Shown: in pieces, positions 1 through 5,707 of the stretch | Layout of the letters: each line of letters begins with the position of its first letter | How positions within the stretch are numbered: position 1 is the stretch's first letter | Assembly: GCA_028290765.1 (NCBI GenBank) | Contig: JAQGJF010000281.1 | Coordinates: forward strand, 1 to 5,707 | Reading direction: 5' to 3' | DNA from: Tardiphaga sp. | GTDB taxonomy: Bacteria; Pseudomonadota; Alphaproteobacteria; Rhizobiales; Xanthobacteraceae | DNA: 5,707 nucleotides | The notes under the pieces: generated by a model | What the model was told of the DNA's origin: nothing | The model's input: only the letters and a program-made list of their open reading frames with translations | Databases searched by the model: none | Made by a program: the position numbers and the translations under genes

Positions 1-40
1 CGAGACGCCGCGCCAAGAGGCGCGGCTCCTCAGGATGAGG
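1..40. repeat. Palindromic intergenic repeat of Bradyrhizobium type, left end cut
   Basis: Two adjacent inverted repeats are visible. The first is GCCGCGCC (7-14), loop AAGA, GGCGCGGC (19-26), a perfect 8-bp stem. The second is CCTCA (28-32), loop GGA, TGAGG (36-40). Read on the minus strand the element starts CCTCATCCTGAGGAGCCGCG and runs to CGTCTCG at the window edge. From memory this is the core of a dispersed palindromic element that is very common between genes in Bradyrhizobium and relatives; full copies end in AAGGATGAGG, so about ten bases are probably missing to the left. It lies 52 bases beyond the stop of the J-domain gene and could act as a 3' hairpin for that transcript. The symmetry is seen directly; the family assignment is recollection. 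Confidence 0.7.
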
Positions 41-92
41 CCGACGTTCGTTGCCGCGAGGACTGAGCGAGCGGCGACATCATATTGCCCCC

Positions 93-566
93 TCACCTCT
101 CCTTCATCAGCGCATCGCGCGCCGCGGACAGTTCGCGAAATTCCTGGCCGTTGCCGCCGCAATCCGGATGCGCGGTCTTGGCGGAGCGCTTGTAGGCCTG
201 ATGAATTTCCGCGGCCGCGAGGCGCCGGCCGAGCGGCAGTCCGAGCATCTGCCGGTAATGTTCCTGCGGCGTCAGCACCGGCGCGGTGCCGCGTTTGCCG
301 AAGCGCGGCGCGGTGAGCACGTGCAAGGCGTCGCGAACGAAGCTCAGGCGGCGGCGCGCCAGGTCCCTGGCGCCGCGGTCGGAGGTTTTCAGCATGGCGT
401 TGCGCAGGCTCGGCAGCGCCTGCGCCGCCGCCTGCCGAAGCGAAGGCTCGGCACCACTGGCGGCAATCTCGGCCACCACCCGCGCGGCTTCGCGATAGTC
501 AGGCGCGGTGGCCGACCAGAACTGGTCGACGGCGAGTTTCCATGGCTTGAGCTGTCGGTCCATCAT
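93..566 (-). CDS. Small J-domain (DnaJ-like) protein
   Basis: A 157-residue protein with a C-terminal J domain at about residues 102-157. It begins with the EHYRQMLGL helix I region, continues with the basic helix II (IHQAYKRSAK), and carries the diagnostic HPD tripeptide at 133-135 in the context AHPDCGG, followed by a short helix III up to the C-terminus. In the family, HPD stimulates the ATPase of an Hsp70 (DnaK) partner. The first 100 residues are predicted helical and charged, have no recognisable domain, and presumably bind the client or place the co-chaperone. There is no Gly/Phe linker, zinc-finger region, signal peptide or membrane segment, so it is a cytosolic specialised J protein, not DnaJ itself. 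The start is one of two consecutive ATG codons (566 or 563); a GTG at 599 would add eleven unconvincing residues. No good Shine-Dalgarno site precedes either start. Confidence 0.85.
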   Translation of the reverse strand: MMDRQLKPWKLAVDQFWSATAPDYREAARVVAEIAASGAEPSLRQAAAQALPSLRNAMLKTSDRGARDLARRRLSFVRDALHVLTAPRFGKRGTAPVLTPQEHYRQMLGLPLGRRLAAAEIHQAYKRSAKTAHPDCGGNGQEFRELSAARDALMKER

Positions 567-670
567 AGGCGTACGAAGTTGAAGCCCACACCAACGCACT
601 CATGTCGCGTGGCGTTTCCGGCCATTCAACTTTGACTTAGTTTGCGATGAAAGCCTGAACCGGAAGCTTA

Positions 671-844
671 TCACGGCTTGGGCATCGCGTCCTTCAGCGT
701 CTCGCCGACGAATTCGGCGGCGCGGCGAAACGCGGTGTCGGTGTTGCCGCGAAAGGTGACGATGCGCCGCAGCAGCAATTGATTGCTGTCGAGATCGAGC
801 AGTTGAACTTCGCCCCACTGCACCAGCGTGCTGATCGCCCTCAT
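671..844 (-). CDS. Short protein, possible C-terminal remnant of a DUF2380-like protein
   Basis: From ATG 844 the frame encodes 57 residues. It looks coding by its G/C third positions and has a coherent beta-helix pattern: a hydrophobic stretch, a turn with LDLDSNQ, then FRGNTDTAFRRAAEFV. The RGNTD motif followed by an amphipathic helix, just before the C-terminus, recalls the end of DUF2380/DUF3280 proteins, which are usually about 170 residues long. The expected N-terminal two thirds are not seen in any frame upstream. The open frame continues to a TTG at 979, but those extra 45 codons include TTA, AGA and AGG and cover promoter-like sequence, so I do not favour that start. No clear ribosome binding site precedes 844. 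It is either a tiny real gene or the 3' remnant of a decayed one. The family link is from memory and uncertain. Confidence 0.4.
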   Translation of the reverse strand: MRAISTLVQWGEVQLLDLDSNQLLLRRIVTFRGNTDTAFRRAAEFVGETLKDAMPKP

Positions 845-904
845 TCGCCGCGAGGCCGCCGCGAGCAGCGATTGACAACGGCCGCTCCATTGCGCGCGGT
901 GCCT

Positions 905-930
905 GTTATATCTGAAATTGCATAAGTCAA
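905..930 (-). promoter_or_regulatory. Weak minus-strand promoter candidate
   Basis: On the minus strand TTGACT (930-925) is followed by TATAAC (910-905). Both hexamers are close to sigma-70 consensus, but the spacer is only 14 nt, shorter than the usual 16-18. If used, it would transcribe the short frame ending at 671. Confidence 0.2.
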
Positions 931-1088
931 GTGCGGCAACTAACACCCGCGCGCCGCCTTCGGGGGTATCTTTGAACAATTGCCCAGTGCCTGAAAGGCC
1001 AACGCTGCGCGCATAACCAGCAGCCCCAACAAATCGATCTCGACGTATCAGAACATTGGAAGATTTATTTTTAATCCATCCAGCTGAC

Positions 1089-1093
1089 AGGAG
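1089..1093 (+). promoter_or_regulatory. Ribosome binding site of the S8 protease gene
   Basis: AGGAG lies 8 nt before ATG 1102, which fixes the protease start. The 120 bases upstream contain an AT-rich stretch (about 1053-1078), unusual in this window and probably near the promoter, but I see no convincing -35/-10 pair. Confidence 0.7.
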
Positions 1094-1101
1094 AGACGAA
1101 C

Positions 1102-2430
1102 ATGGCGAGGAAACCCACCGCGACGACCGCCCCCGGCGTACAGCAGACAGTCGCTGCCAGCGCCGACGACCTCTTGCTGGCCGCCCTGGCGCAGGGCGGC
1201 GACACCACCAAGACCGGACGCTTTTTGATGACGTTCAAGGAAGGCGCCGGTCCCGCCGCGTTGAAATCCCTGCAATCGAAACGGGGGCTGCGCGTGGCCA
1301 ACGCGCGCGATTTCCAGGATCAGGCCGTCGATATGGCGCAGGCCGGAGATGCCCAGGCGATGGTGTTCCCGGAGATCGGCGTCGCTTTGGTCGGCGGCGC
1401 CGCGGCCGCCGAGCATGGCCTGATGACCGCGGACTTCGTCGCCGCCGACAGCCCGGCGCATTCGGTCGATCCGGAATATTTCATGTTCGCATCGCAGGTC
1501 AATCCGGGCGATTATCTGCGCGGCGTGCTGCGGACGGCGGAAATGATCTACGAGGACCTCGGCGCGCTGCTGCCGGGAGCCACCGTGCTCGGCGATGTCT
1601 CCACGACATCGGTGGGCGCGACATTCGGGCTGGTGGCCTGCAAGGTGCCGCCCAGCCATTTCGACGGCAACGGCATCAAGGTTGCCGTGCTCGATACCGG
1701 CTTCGATCTCGGCCACCCCGAATTCGCCGGGCGCGCGATCGTTTCCAACAGCTTCGTCGGACAGCCGGTGCAGGACCTTCACGGCCACGGCAGCCATACC
1801 GCCGGCACCGCGTGCGGGCCGCAATCGCCTCCGGGCCCGCTGCAGCGTTACGGCATCGGCTTTCGCGCGCAGATGTTCATCGGCAAGGTGCTGACCAATT
1901 CCGGCGGCGGCACCCAGGCCCAGGTTCTTGCCGGCATGAACTGGGCGATCGCCAACCGATGCGCCGTGATCTCGATGTCGCTCGGCGCCCAGATCCCGGC
2001 GCAGCCGTCCTACACCGCGGCCGGCAACGCCGCGCTCGGCGCCGGCTGCCTGATCGTCGCCGCGGCCGGCAATGCCAGCAACCGTCCCGGCTCGATCCAG
2101 CCCGCCGGCGCACCGGCGAACTCGCCCAGCGTCATGTCGGTCGCGGCCCTCGACAGCGCGCTTCGGGTGGCGTCGTTTTCGAACGGCGGCAAGATCGACA
2201 TCGCCGGCCCCGGCGTGAACACGTTCTCGTCGTGGCCGCGGCCGCAGCTGCACAACACGATCAGCGGCACCAGCATGGCGACGCCGCATGTGGCTGGCTG
2301 TGCCGCACTGTGGGCCCAGAGCAACGCCAGTCTGCGCGGCGCCGCGCTGCGCGCCAAGCTGACCTCGACCGCCAGGCACCTGCCGCTTCCGGTCACGGAT
2401 GTCGGCGCCGGCCTGGTGCAGGCGCCGTAG
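1102..2430 (+). CDS. Subtilisin-like (S8) serine protease with N-terminal propeptide region
   Basis: A 442-residue peptidase of family S8. The catalytic triad is intact: Asp198 in VAVLDTGFD, His229 in HGHGSHTAGT and Ser391 in SGTSMATPHVAG, with the oxyanion-hole Asn324 in AAAGNAS. Peptide bonds are cleaved by the usual serine mechanism. Residues about 39-130 precede the catalytic domain and read like an I9-type propeptide: a first strand at GRFLMTF, a helix at 51-61, a middle strand at VFPEIGVALVGG, and a last strand near DPEYFMFA. No signal peptide or membrane segment is visible; the N-terminus is MARKPTATTAPG. The enzyme is therefore intracellular or exported by a non-Sec route. It ends soon after the catalytic Ser, with no C-terminal extension. 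The start is supported by AGGAG 8 nt upstream. It is the first gene of a likely three-gene unit with 2528-3370 and 3465-3875. Confidence 0.93.
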   Translation: MARKPTATTAPGVQQTVAASADDLLLAALAQGGDTTKTGRFLMTFKEGAGPAALKSLQSKRGLRVANARDFQDQAVDMAQAGDAQAMVFPEIGVALVGGAAAAEHGLMTADFVAADSPAHSVDPEYFMFASQVNPGDYLRGVLRTAEMIYEDLGALLPGATVLGDVSTTSVGATFGLVACKVPPSHFDGNGIKVAVLDTGFDLGHPEFAGRAIVSNSFVGQPVQDLHGHGSHTAGTACGPQSPPGPLQRYGIGFRAQMFIGKVLTNSGGGTQAQVLAGMNWAIANRCAVISMSLGAQIPAQPSYTAAGNAALGAGCLIVAAAGNASNRPGSIQPAGAPANSPSVMSVAALDSALRVASFSNGGKIDIAGPGVNTFSSWPRPQLHNTISGTSMATPHVAGCAALWAQSNASLRGAALRAKLTSTARHLPLPVTDVGAGLVQAP

Positions 2431-2444
2431 TTGCCGTGCGCGTC

Positions 2445-2509
2445 CCGCACCGGAGAGGTCGCTTCGGTGCGGAGCACGCCGATGGCGCCGCCGCCATGGC
2501 GCGGCGGCG
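2445..2509 (+). other. Two strong hairpins between the protease gene and the next gene
   Basis: The first stem is CCGCACCG (2445-2452) pairing with CGGTGCGG (2465-2472) around a 12-nt loop. The second is CGCCGCCGC (2486-2494) pairing with GCGGCGGCG (2501-2509) around the loop CATGGC, nine G/C pairs. No U-tract follows either, so they do not look like classical terminators. They begin 15 nt after the protease stop and end 18 nt before the next ATG. They may protect or process the mRNA or reduce read-through into the second gene. The pairing is seen directly; the role is inferred. Confidence 0.5.
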
Positions 2510-2527
2510 ACGCGCCCGGGTGAGCCC

Positions 2528-3370
2528 ATGACCGCCACGGTGACGATCGTGCCGCTGGTGCCGAATGCAAGGCTGCCCCGCCTCGCATCGGCACGCACAC
2601 GAACGGCTGTTCCGTCGGGCTACGGCGTGCAGGAACAGTGCCTGCCGTTCACCGCCGCCAGCGCGCTCGGCGTCATCATTCCGTCGCCGATCCGTTTCGG
2701 CTACTGCCTGCTCGAACAGTTGCCGGAGGGATGCCGGGCCTTCCGCTCGCCCTTGAGCCGACCGGCGCCCGACGGCAGCTACGCTGAACCGCGGGTATTT
2801 TATGTGTTCGATAATCCGGACTGCCGCTTCGCCGGCAACGCCTACAGCTTCGAGGGAGTTTCGGCGTCCGGTTCGGCCGCGCTGAGCGTCCAGGAGCCGG
2901 GACTGAGCTTTTTCGATCGCGACGATCAATCGAACCTGATCAAGCTGCATCTGCCCTACCTCTGGCGAACGCCCGATACCGTCGACACGTTGTTTCTGCC
3001 GCTCATCAATCGCACCGCGCATGACCTCGAGGTGCAATGCGGTCTGGTCGAAACCGATTGGTACGCCAGCCCGGTCAATCTGGTGCTTCGCATGCCGACA
3101 ACACCGCTCCATGTCCCTGTCCATGTCGAGGCGGGGGATCCGGTGGCGCAAGCGCTGTTCATTCCGCGCAGCCTGCGGCGACCCGACCTTGAATTTGCCG
3201 CCGAGCATGCCCAGTTCAGCTTCGATGCCCGCCTCGGCCTGGCCGATTGGGATCGGCGCCACGCCGAAGATCGCAGCCTGTACAAGGTCCTGGCGCGTAG
3301 CGCCCATGGACGATTTGAAGATGGGCGGTTTGAAAGAGCGACATCGCCAAAACAAGCGGGCGACGAGTAG
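2528..3370 (+). CDS. Protein of unknown function, distantly like DUF6065
   Basis: A 280-residue protein, predicted soluble and mostly beta, without signal peptide or membrane segment. Seen features: an aromatic/hydrophobic core at 42-64 (FTAASALGVIIPSPIRFGYC); a long central part ending in HLPYLWRTP (141-149); VDTLFLPLINRT (152-163); GLVETDWYASPVNLVLRMP (172-190), the best conserved-looking stretch; and VEAGDPVAQALFIPR (200-214). The order of a TAASA-G-I-P motif, then an IVETDxxxxPxxVNLR-like motif, then a GDPIAQ-like motif recalls DUF6065 proteins, whose function is unknown; this is from memory and weak. The C-terminal 60 residues are charged. The frame is open upstream to 2399, but that part is Arg/Ala-rich shadow sequence. 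ATG 2528 has GGGTGAG just upstream and is preferred. Its place between a protease and a propeptide-like protein suggests a substrate, partner or regulator, which is inference. Confidence 0.8.
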   Translation: MTATVTIVPLVPNARLPRLASARTRTAVPSGYGVQEQCLPFTAASALGVIIPSPIRFGYCLLEQLPEGCRAFRSPLSRPAPDGSYAEPRVFYVFDNPDCRFAGNAYSFEGVSASGSAALSVQEPGLSFFDRDDQSNLIKLHLPYLWRTPDTVDTLFLPLINRTAHDLEVQCGLVETDWYASPVNLVLRMPTTPLHVPVHVEAGDPVAQALFIPRSLRRPDLEFAAEHAQFSFDARLGLADWDRRHAEDRSLYKVLARSAHGRFEDGRFERATSPKQAGDE

Positions 3371-3400
3371 GATCGCAGCCAACTGGCTTGGCAGCGATCC
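3370..3400 (+). other. Strong hairpin at the stop of the DUF6065-like gene
   Basis: GGATCGC (3370-3376) pairs with GCGATCC (3394-3400), and inside it GCCAA (3378-3382) pairs with TTGGC (3388-3392) around the loop CTGGC. This gives twelve base pairs with a single A/A mismatch. It starts on the last base of the TAG stop. No U-tract follows, so it may be a Rho-type or processing/stability element rather than an intrinsic terminator. Confidence 0.5.
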
Positions 3401-3464
3401 GCTCGGGTGAACGAGACAGGCCGATCCGTTCTGCACCGCGATAGATTCTATTCGGGAGAGCAAG

Positions 3465-3875
3465 ATGACAGACAAGCAGAAGCAAGGCGTCGTGGTAACG
3501 GTCTCCGGAGATCGAAAGATTGACGAAGTGGCTCGTGACCTCAAGGCCGCCGGACTGGAAGTCGGCGAGGTGATGGAGACGATCGGGGTCGTGACCGGTT
3601 CGGCGCCGGCGGCCAGCACAACGGCCGCGCTGCGATCCTTCCGAACGCGCCACCTCGACATACCCGCCCGGCGATTTCGCCGGCGATGTCGCCTTGTGCG
3701 CGCGGGCATGCTTGCTATCCTCCGGCAAAATCTTGAACCAGAGGAAACCCATCATGCCCGGCCTTCTCCAACATCATATCGCGGTCGTCACCGGCGCAGG
3801 CTCCGGGATCGGCCGCGCCATCGCGCAGGGCTACGCGCGCGAGGGCGCGCAGCTCGCCGTGCTCGATGCCAATAG
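3465..3875 (+). CDS. Small I9-propeptide-like protein with run-on C-terminus
   Basis: Residues 7-68 form a compact alpha/beta unit: strand GVVVTVSGD, helix IDEVARDLKAAG, strand LEVGEVMETIGVVTGSA, helix STTAALRSF, strand HLDIPARRF. This is the layout of I9-type propeptides/inhibitors of subtilisins, and it resembles about 80-90-residue Bradyrhizobium proteins often labelled 'ketohydroxyglutarate aldolase', a name I consider wrong. No aldolase barrel is possible at this size. Residues 72-136 are Arg-rich and, from codon 97 on, are the SDR gene read in another frame. The frame runs 122 nt into that gene, so the stop normally expected near residue 80-90 seems to have been lost. GGGAGAG 4-10 nt before ATG 3465 supports the start. 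It may inhibit, or help fold, the S8 protease encoded two genes upstream; this is inference from fold resemblance and position. Confidence 0.6.
   Translation: MTDKQKQGVVVTVSGDRKIDEVARDLKAAGLEVGEVMETIGVVTGSAPAASTTAALRSFRTRHLDIPARRFRRRCRLVRAGMLAILRQNLEPEETHHARPSPTSYRGRHRRRLRDRPRHRAGLRARGRAARRARCQ
3668..3683 (+). other. Short GC hairpin inside the tail of the I9-like frame
   Basis: CCGGCG (3668-3673), loop ATTT, CGCCGG (3678-3683): a perfect 6-bp stem just beyond the conserved part of the small protein and just before the candidate SDR promoter. This position would fit the 3' end of an ancestral, shorter gene. No U-tract follows. Confidence 0.3.
3694..3721 (+). promoter_or_regulatory. Candidate sigma-70 promoter of the SDR gene
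   Basis: TTGTGC (3694-3699) and TATCCT (3716-3721) are separated by 16 nt, and TGC precedes the -10 hexamer. Transcription would start near 3728, giving a leader of about 26 nt that contains the GAGGAA ribosome binding site (3741-3746). Confidence 0.45.
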
Positions 3876-4524
3876 CGAGGCCGCGGCCGAAACCGCCGCC
3901 GGGATTCGCGACGCCGGCGGCGACGCGCAGCACTTTACCCTCGACGTCACCGACCGCGCGGCCTGCGTCGCGGTCGCCGCCAAGGTCGTGAGCAAGCTCG
4001 GTGAGGTTTCCATCCTGGTGAACAATGCCGGCATCGCGCGGCGCAACGGCATGACCGGCGCAGCGGAGGCCGTGATCAAGGACTGGGAAGACATCATCGC
4101 CGTCAATCTCAACGGCGTGTTCAATGTGACCCACGCCTTTCTCGAACCGCTGCGCGCCAGCAAGGGGCGCATCGTCAATATCGGCTCGATCCAGTCCTTC
4201 GTGCATCTGCGCCAGCCGAGTTCGCCGGCCTATACCGCCTCGAAACACGGCGTGCTCGGCTTCACCAAGGCGCTCGCCGCTGAACTCGGCAAGGACGGCG
4301 TGCGCGTCAACGCGATCGGCCCCGGTTTCATCGCCACCCCGCTCAACGCCGGCACGCGCGCCAATAATCCGGACGCGGTGAAGATGTTCATGGATCACAC
4401 CCCGCTCGGCCGTGCCGGCACGCCCGAAGACATCGTCGGCCCGGCGATCTTCCTCGCCTCCGATCTTTCCGCCTATGTGACGGGATCGATCGTGATGGCG
4501 GATGGCGGCTACCGGACGGTTTAG
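3754..4524 (+). CDS. Short-chain dehydrogenase/reductase (SDR), NAD-type
   Basis: A 256-residue classical SDR of full family length. The nucleotide-binding motif TGAGSGIG is at 13-20, NNAG at 90-93, and the catalytic tetrad is complete: Asn118 (VNLNG), Ser145 (NIGSIQS), Tyr160 and Lys164 (YTASK). The conserved GPGFIATPL follows at 189-197 and the C-terminus is DGGYRTV. An Asp at the end of the second strand (Asp38, LAVLDAN) usually binds the ribose hydroxyls of NAD(H) and disfavours NADP(H). It oxidises or reduces an alcohol/carbonyl substrate in the cytosol as a tetramer, as is usual for the family; the substrate cannot be read from sequence, though the protein is similar in type to FabG and gluconate 5-dehydrogenase relatives. 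ATG 3754 has GAGGAA 7 nt upstream, while an in-frame TTG at 3694 lacks such support and lies in the promoter candidate. The next gene starts 26 nt after the stop. Confidence 0.93.
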   Translation: MPGLLQHHIAVVTGAGSGIGRAIAQGYAREGAQLAVLDANSEAAAETAAGIRDAGGDAQHFTLDVTDRAACVAVAAKVVSKLGEVSILVNNAGIARRNGMTGAAEAVIKDWEDIIAVNLNGVFNVTHAFLEPLRASKGRIVNIGSIQSFVHLRQPSSPAYTASKHGVLGFTKALAAELGKDGVRVNAIGPGFIATPLNAGTRANNPDAVKMFMDHTPLGRAGTPEDIVGPAIFLASDLSAYVTGSIVMADGGYRTV

Positions 4525-4550
4525 GCGTCGCACGGAGGGGGCCGTCAATC

Positions 4551-5356
4551 GTGAGCGCATATGCCGAGGAAGTATTGAAAGCAGGCACGCGCCCCGGCGC
4601 ATGCCGGCTGTGGGTGGCCGCAGCGTGGCTGTTCGCCGGCACGTTGGCCGCGCCGGCTGAGCAGCCGCTGCACGGCGTAAGCGGCGGCCTCCTCGCTCCC
4701 GCCGAAATCGTGCTCTATATCCATTCCGATCTCAAGAGCACGGACTTCGTCCAGCCGCTGGTCTGCGCGCTGCAGCGTGTGCTGGTGGCTCCCGTCACCA
4801 CGCAAACCATCGTGCTTCCGCTTGGGTCGGAATTGCTGGCGACGCCGACGCAATTCGATGTCGGCCGGGTCGCCACGCGGTTCATCCAGGCGACCGCGGC
4901 CGACCGTGATCCGACGTCCTTCAAATACCTGCTGCTGCCTTTCGACCTGAAGGCCGAGTCCTTGCGCTATGTATTCGCCACCAGCTTCGGCAACACGACG
5001 TCTTTTCATGTCGGCGTGGTCTCCACCGCCCGGCTTGACGTCGACGACCCCCGCCGTTCGCACCATCAGGGCAGCGAGATCACGGCGATGCGCGCCTACA
5101 AGCTGATCCTGAAATCGATCGCGCGGGTCGCCGGCCTCGGAAGCCCCGACGCCTGCATCCTGGCCTTTCCTAGAAGCCTCGACGAACTGGATCGCAAATC
5201 GCCGGAGTTCTGCGCCGGCGATCGCACCATCCTAGTCGCCGCGGGCATCCTGAAGGCGGAGCCGGCGCCCGAAGGCAAGGACTGCGTCGCCGTCTCGCAA
5301 CACGCTCCGTCAGCGCTGCGGATCGCCACAACCCACGGTCCGTATCGCGCGCCGAA

Positions 5357-5360
<4 letters not shown>
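4551..5360 (+). CDS. Secreted archaemetzincin-like protein lacking the zinc-binding motif
   Basis: A 269-residue protein with an N-terminal signal peptide: Arg14/Arg19, hydrophobic core 20-34, likely cleavage after APA (34-36). The body follows the archaemetzincin (M54) plan: an N-terminal alpha/beta part (53-92), FKYLLLPFDLKAESLRYVFATSFG (124-147) where the family has its VDLY..LNFVFG stretch, then VGVVSTARL (154-162), and an active-site region near 181-224. The family has HExxHxxGxxxC; here the aligned residues are Lys188, Ser189, Arg192 and Gly195, so the three zinc-binding/catalytic positions are gone. The downstream segment SLDELDRKSPEFC (209-221) is kept almost perfectly, as is the C-x-M position as Cys202-Ile-Leu204. 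Of four structural cysteines, Cys202 and Cys221 remain and could form a disulfide outside the cytoplasm. GTG 4551 with GGAGGGG 10 nt upstream is the start; 26 nt after the SDR stop suggests co-transcription. It is a probable pseudoprotease, with good family confidence and unknown function. Confidence 0.75.

Positions 5361-5707
<347 letters not shown>

Noticed and set aside
51..635. Plus-strand open frame of 194 codons opposite the J-domain gene
   Set aside because: Arg/Ala-rich shadow; the minus strand encodes an intact J domain with HPD.
1048..2598. Long minus-strand open frame (516 codons) and long plus-strand frame 1056-2531 across the protease gene
   Set aside because: Both are Arg/Ala/Gly-rich shadows produced by GC-rich codons of the S8 gene, whose own frame has all catalytic motifs.
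3465..3680. Function as ketohydroxyglutarate aldolase, the label such small proteins often carry
   Set aside because: About 70 conserved residues cannot form the aldolase barrel and no Schiff-base lysine motif is visible; the layout fits an I9-like propeptide.
2393..3709. Minus-strand open frame of 438 codons over the DUF6065-like gene
   Set aside because: No recognisable motif; the plus-strand frame has better composition, a ribosome binding site and conserved-looking segments. Antisense frames this long are common at this GC content.
3694..3753. Upstream TTG start for the SDR adding 20 residues
   Set aside because: The extra residues precede the normal SDR N-terminus, there is no ribosome binding site, and the region looks like a promoter; ATG 3754 has GAGGAA at good spacing.
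3715..4602. Minus-strand open frame of 295 codons over the SDR gene
   Set aside because: It is the mirror of the SDR codons; the plus-strand SDR has a complete catalytic tetrad and cofactor motif.

Overview
The window is GC-rich alphaproteobacterial chromosome, most likely Bradyrhizobium or a close relative (Nitrobacteraceae). This rests on the strong G/C third-position bias, the style of the small genes, and a palindromic intergenic repeat at the left edge whose core I recognise from Bradyrhizobium genomes. The genus is an inference from memory, not a search result.

Left part (1-1101). The cut end of the repeat is followed by a minus-strand gene for a small J-domain protein (93-566). Next is a short minus-strand open frame (671-844) that looks like the tail of a DUF2380-type protein and may be a remnant. 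Bases 845-1101 hold no convincing gene. They contain one weak minus-strand promoter candidate, an AT-rich stretch near 1053-1078, and the ribosome binding site of the next gene.

Middle part (1102-3875). Three plus-strand genes lie close together: a subtilisin-type (S8) serine protease with an apparent N-terminal propeptide but no signal peptide; a 280-residue protein of unknown function, distantly like DUF6065; and a small protein whose first 70 residues resemble a free-standing I9-type protease propeptide/inhibitor. The two gaps (97 and 94 nt) each hold strong GC-rich hairpins without U-tracts. A protease, a partner protein and a possible separate inhibitor/chaperone make a plausible functional unit.

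Right part (3754-5707). A classical short-chain dehydrogenase/reductase with its own candidate promoter is followed 26 nt later by a secreted protein that matches archaemetzincins but has lost the HExxH zinc-binding residues (a probable pseudoprotease). After that comes the start of a collagen-like Gly-X-Y protein with its own candidate promoter, cut by the window end after 29 uninterrupted triplets.

The most interesting content is the protease/propeptide-like pair, the catalytically degenerate archaemetzincin, and the collagen-like gene next to it. Whether these belong to one extracellular proteolysis or matrix system is speculative.
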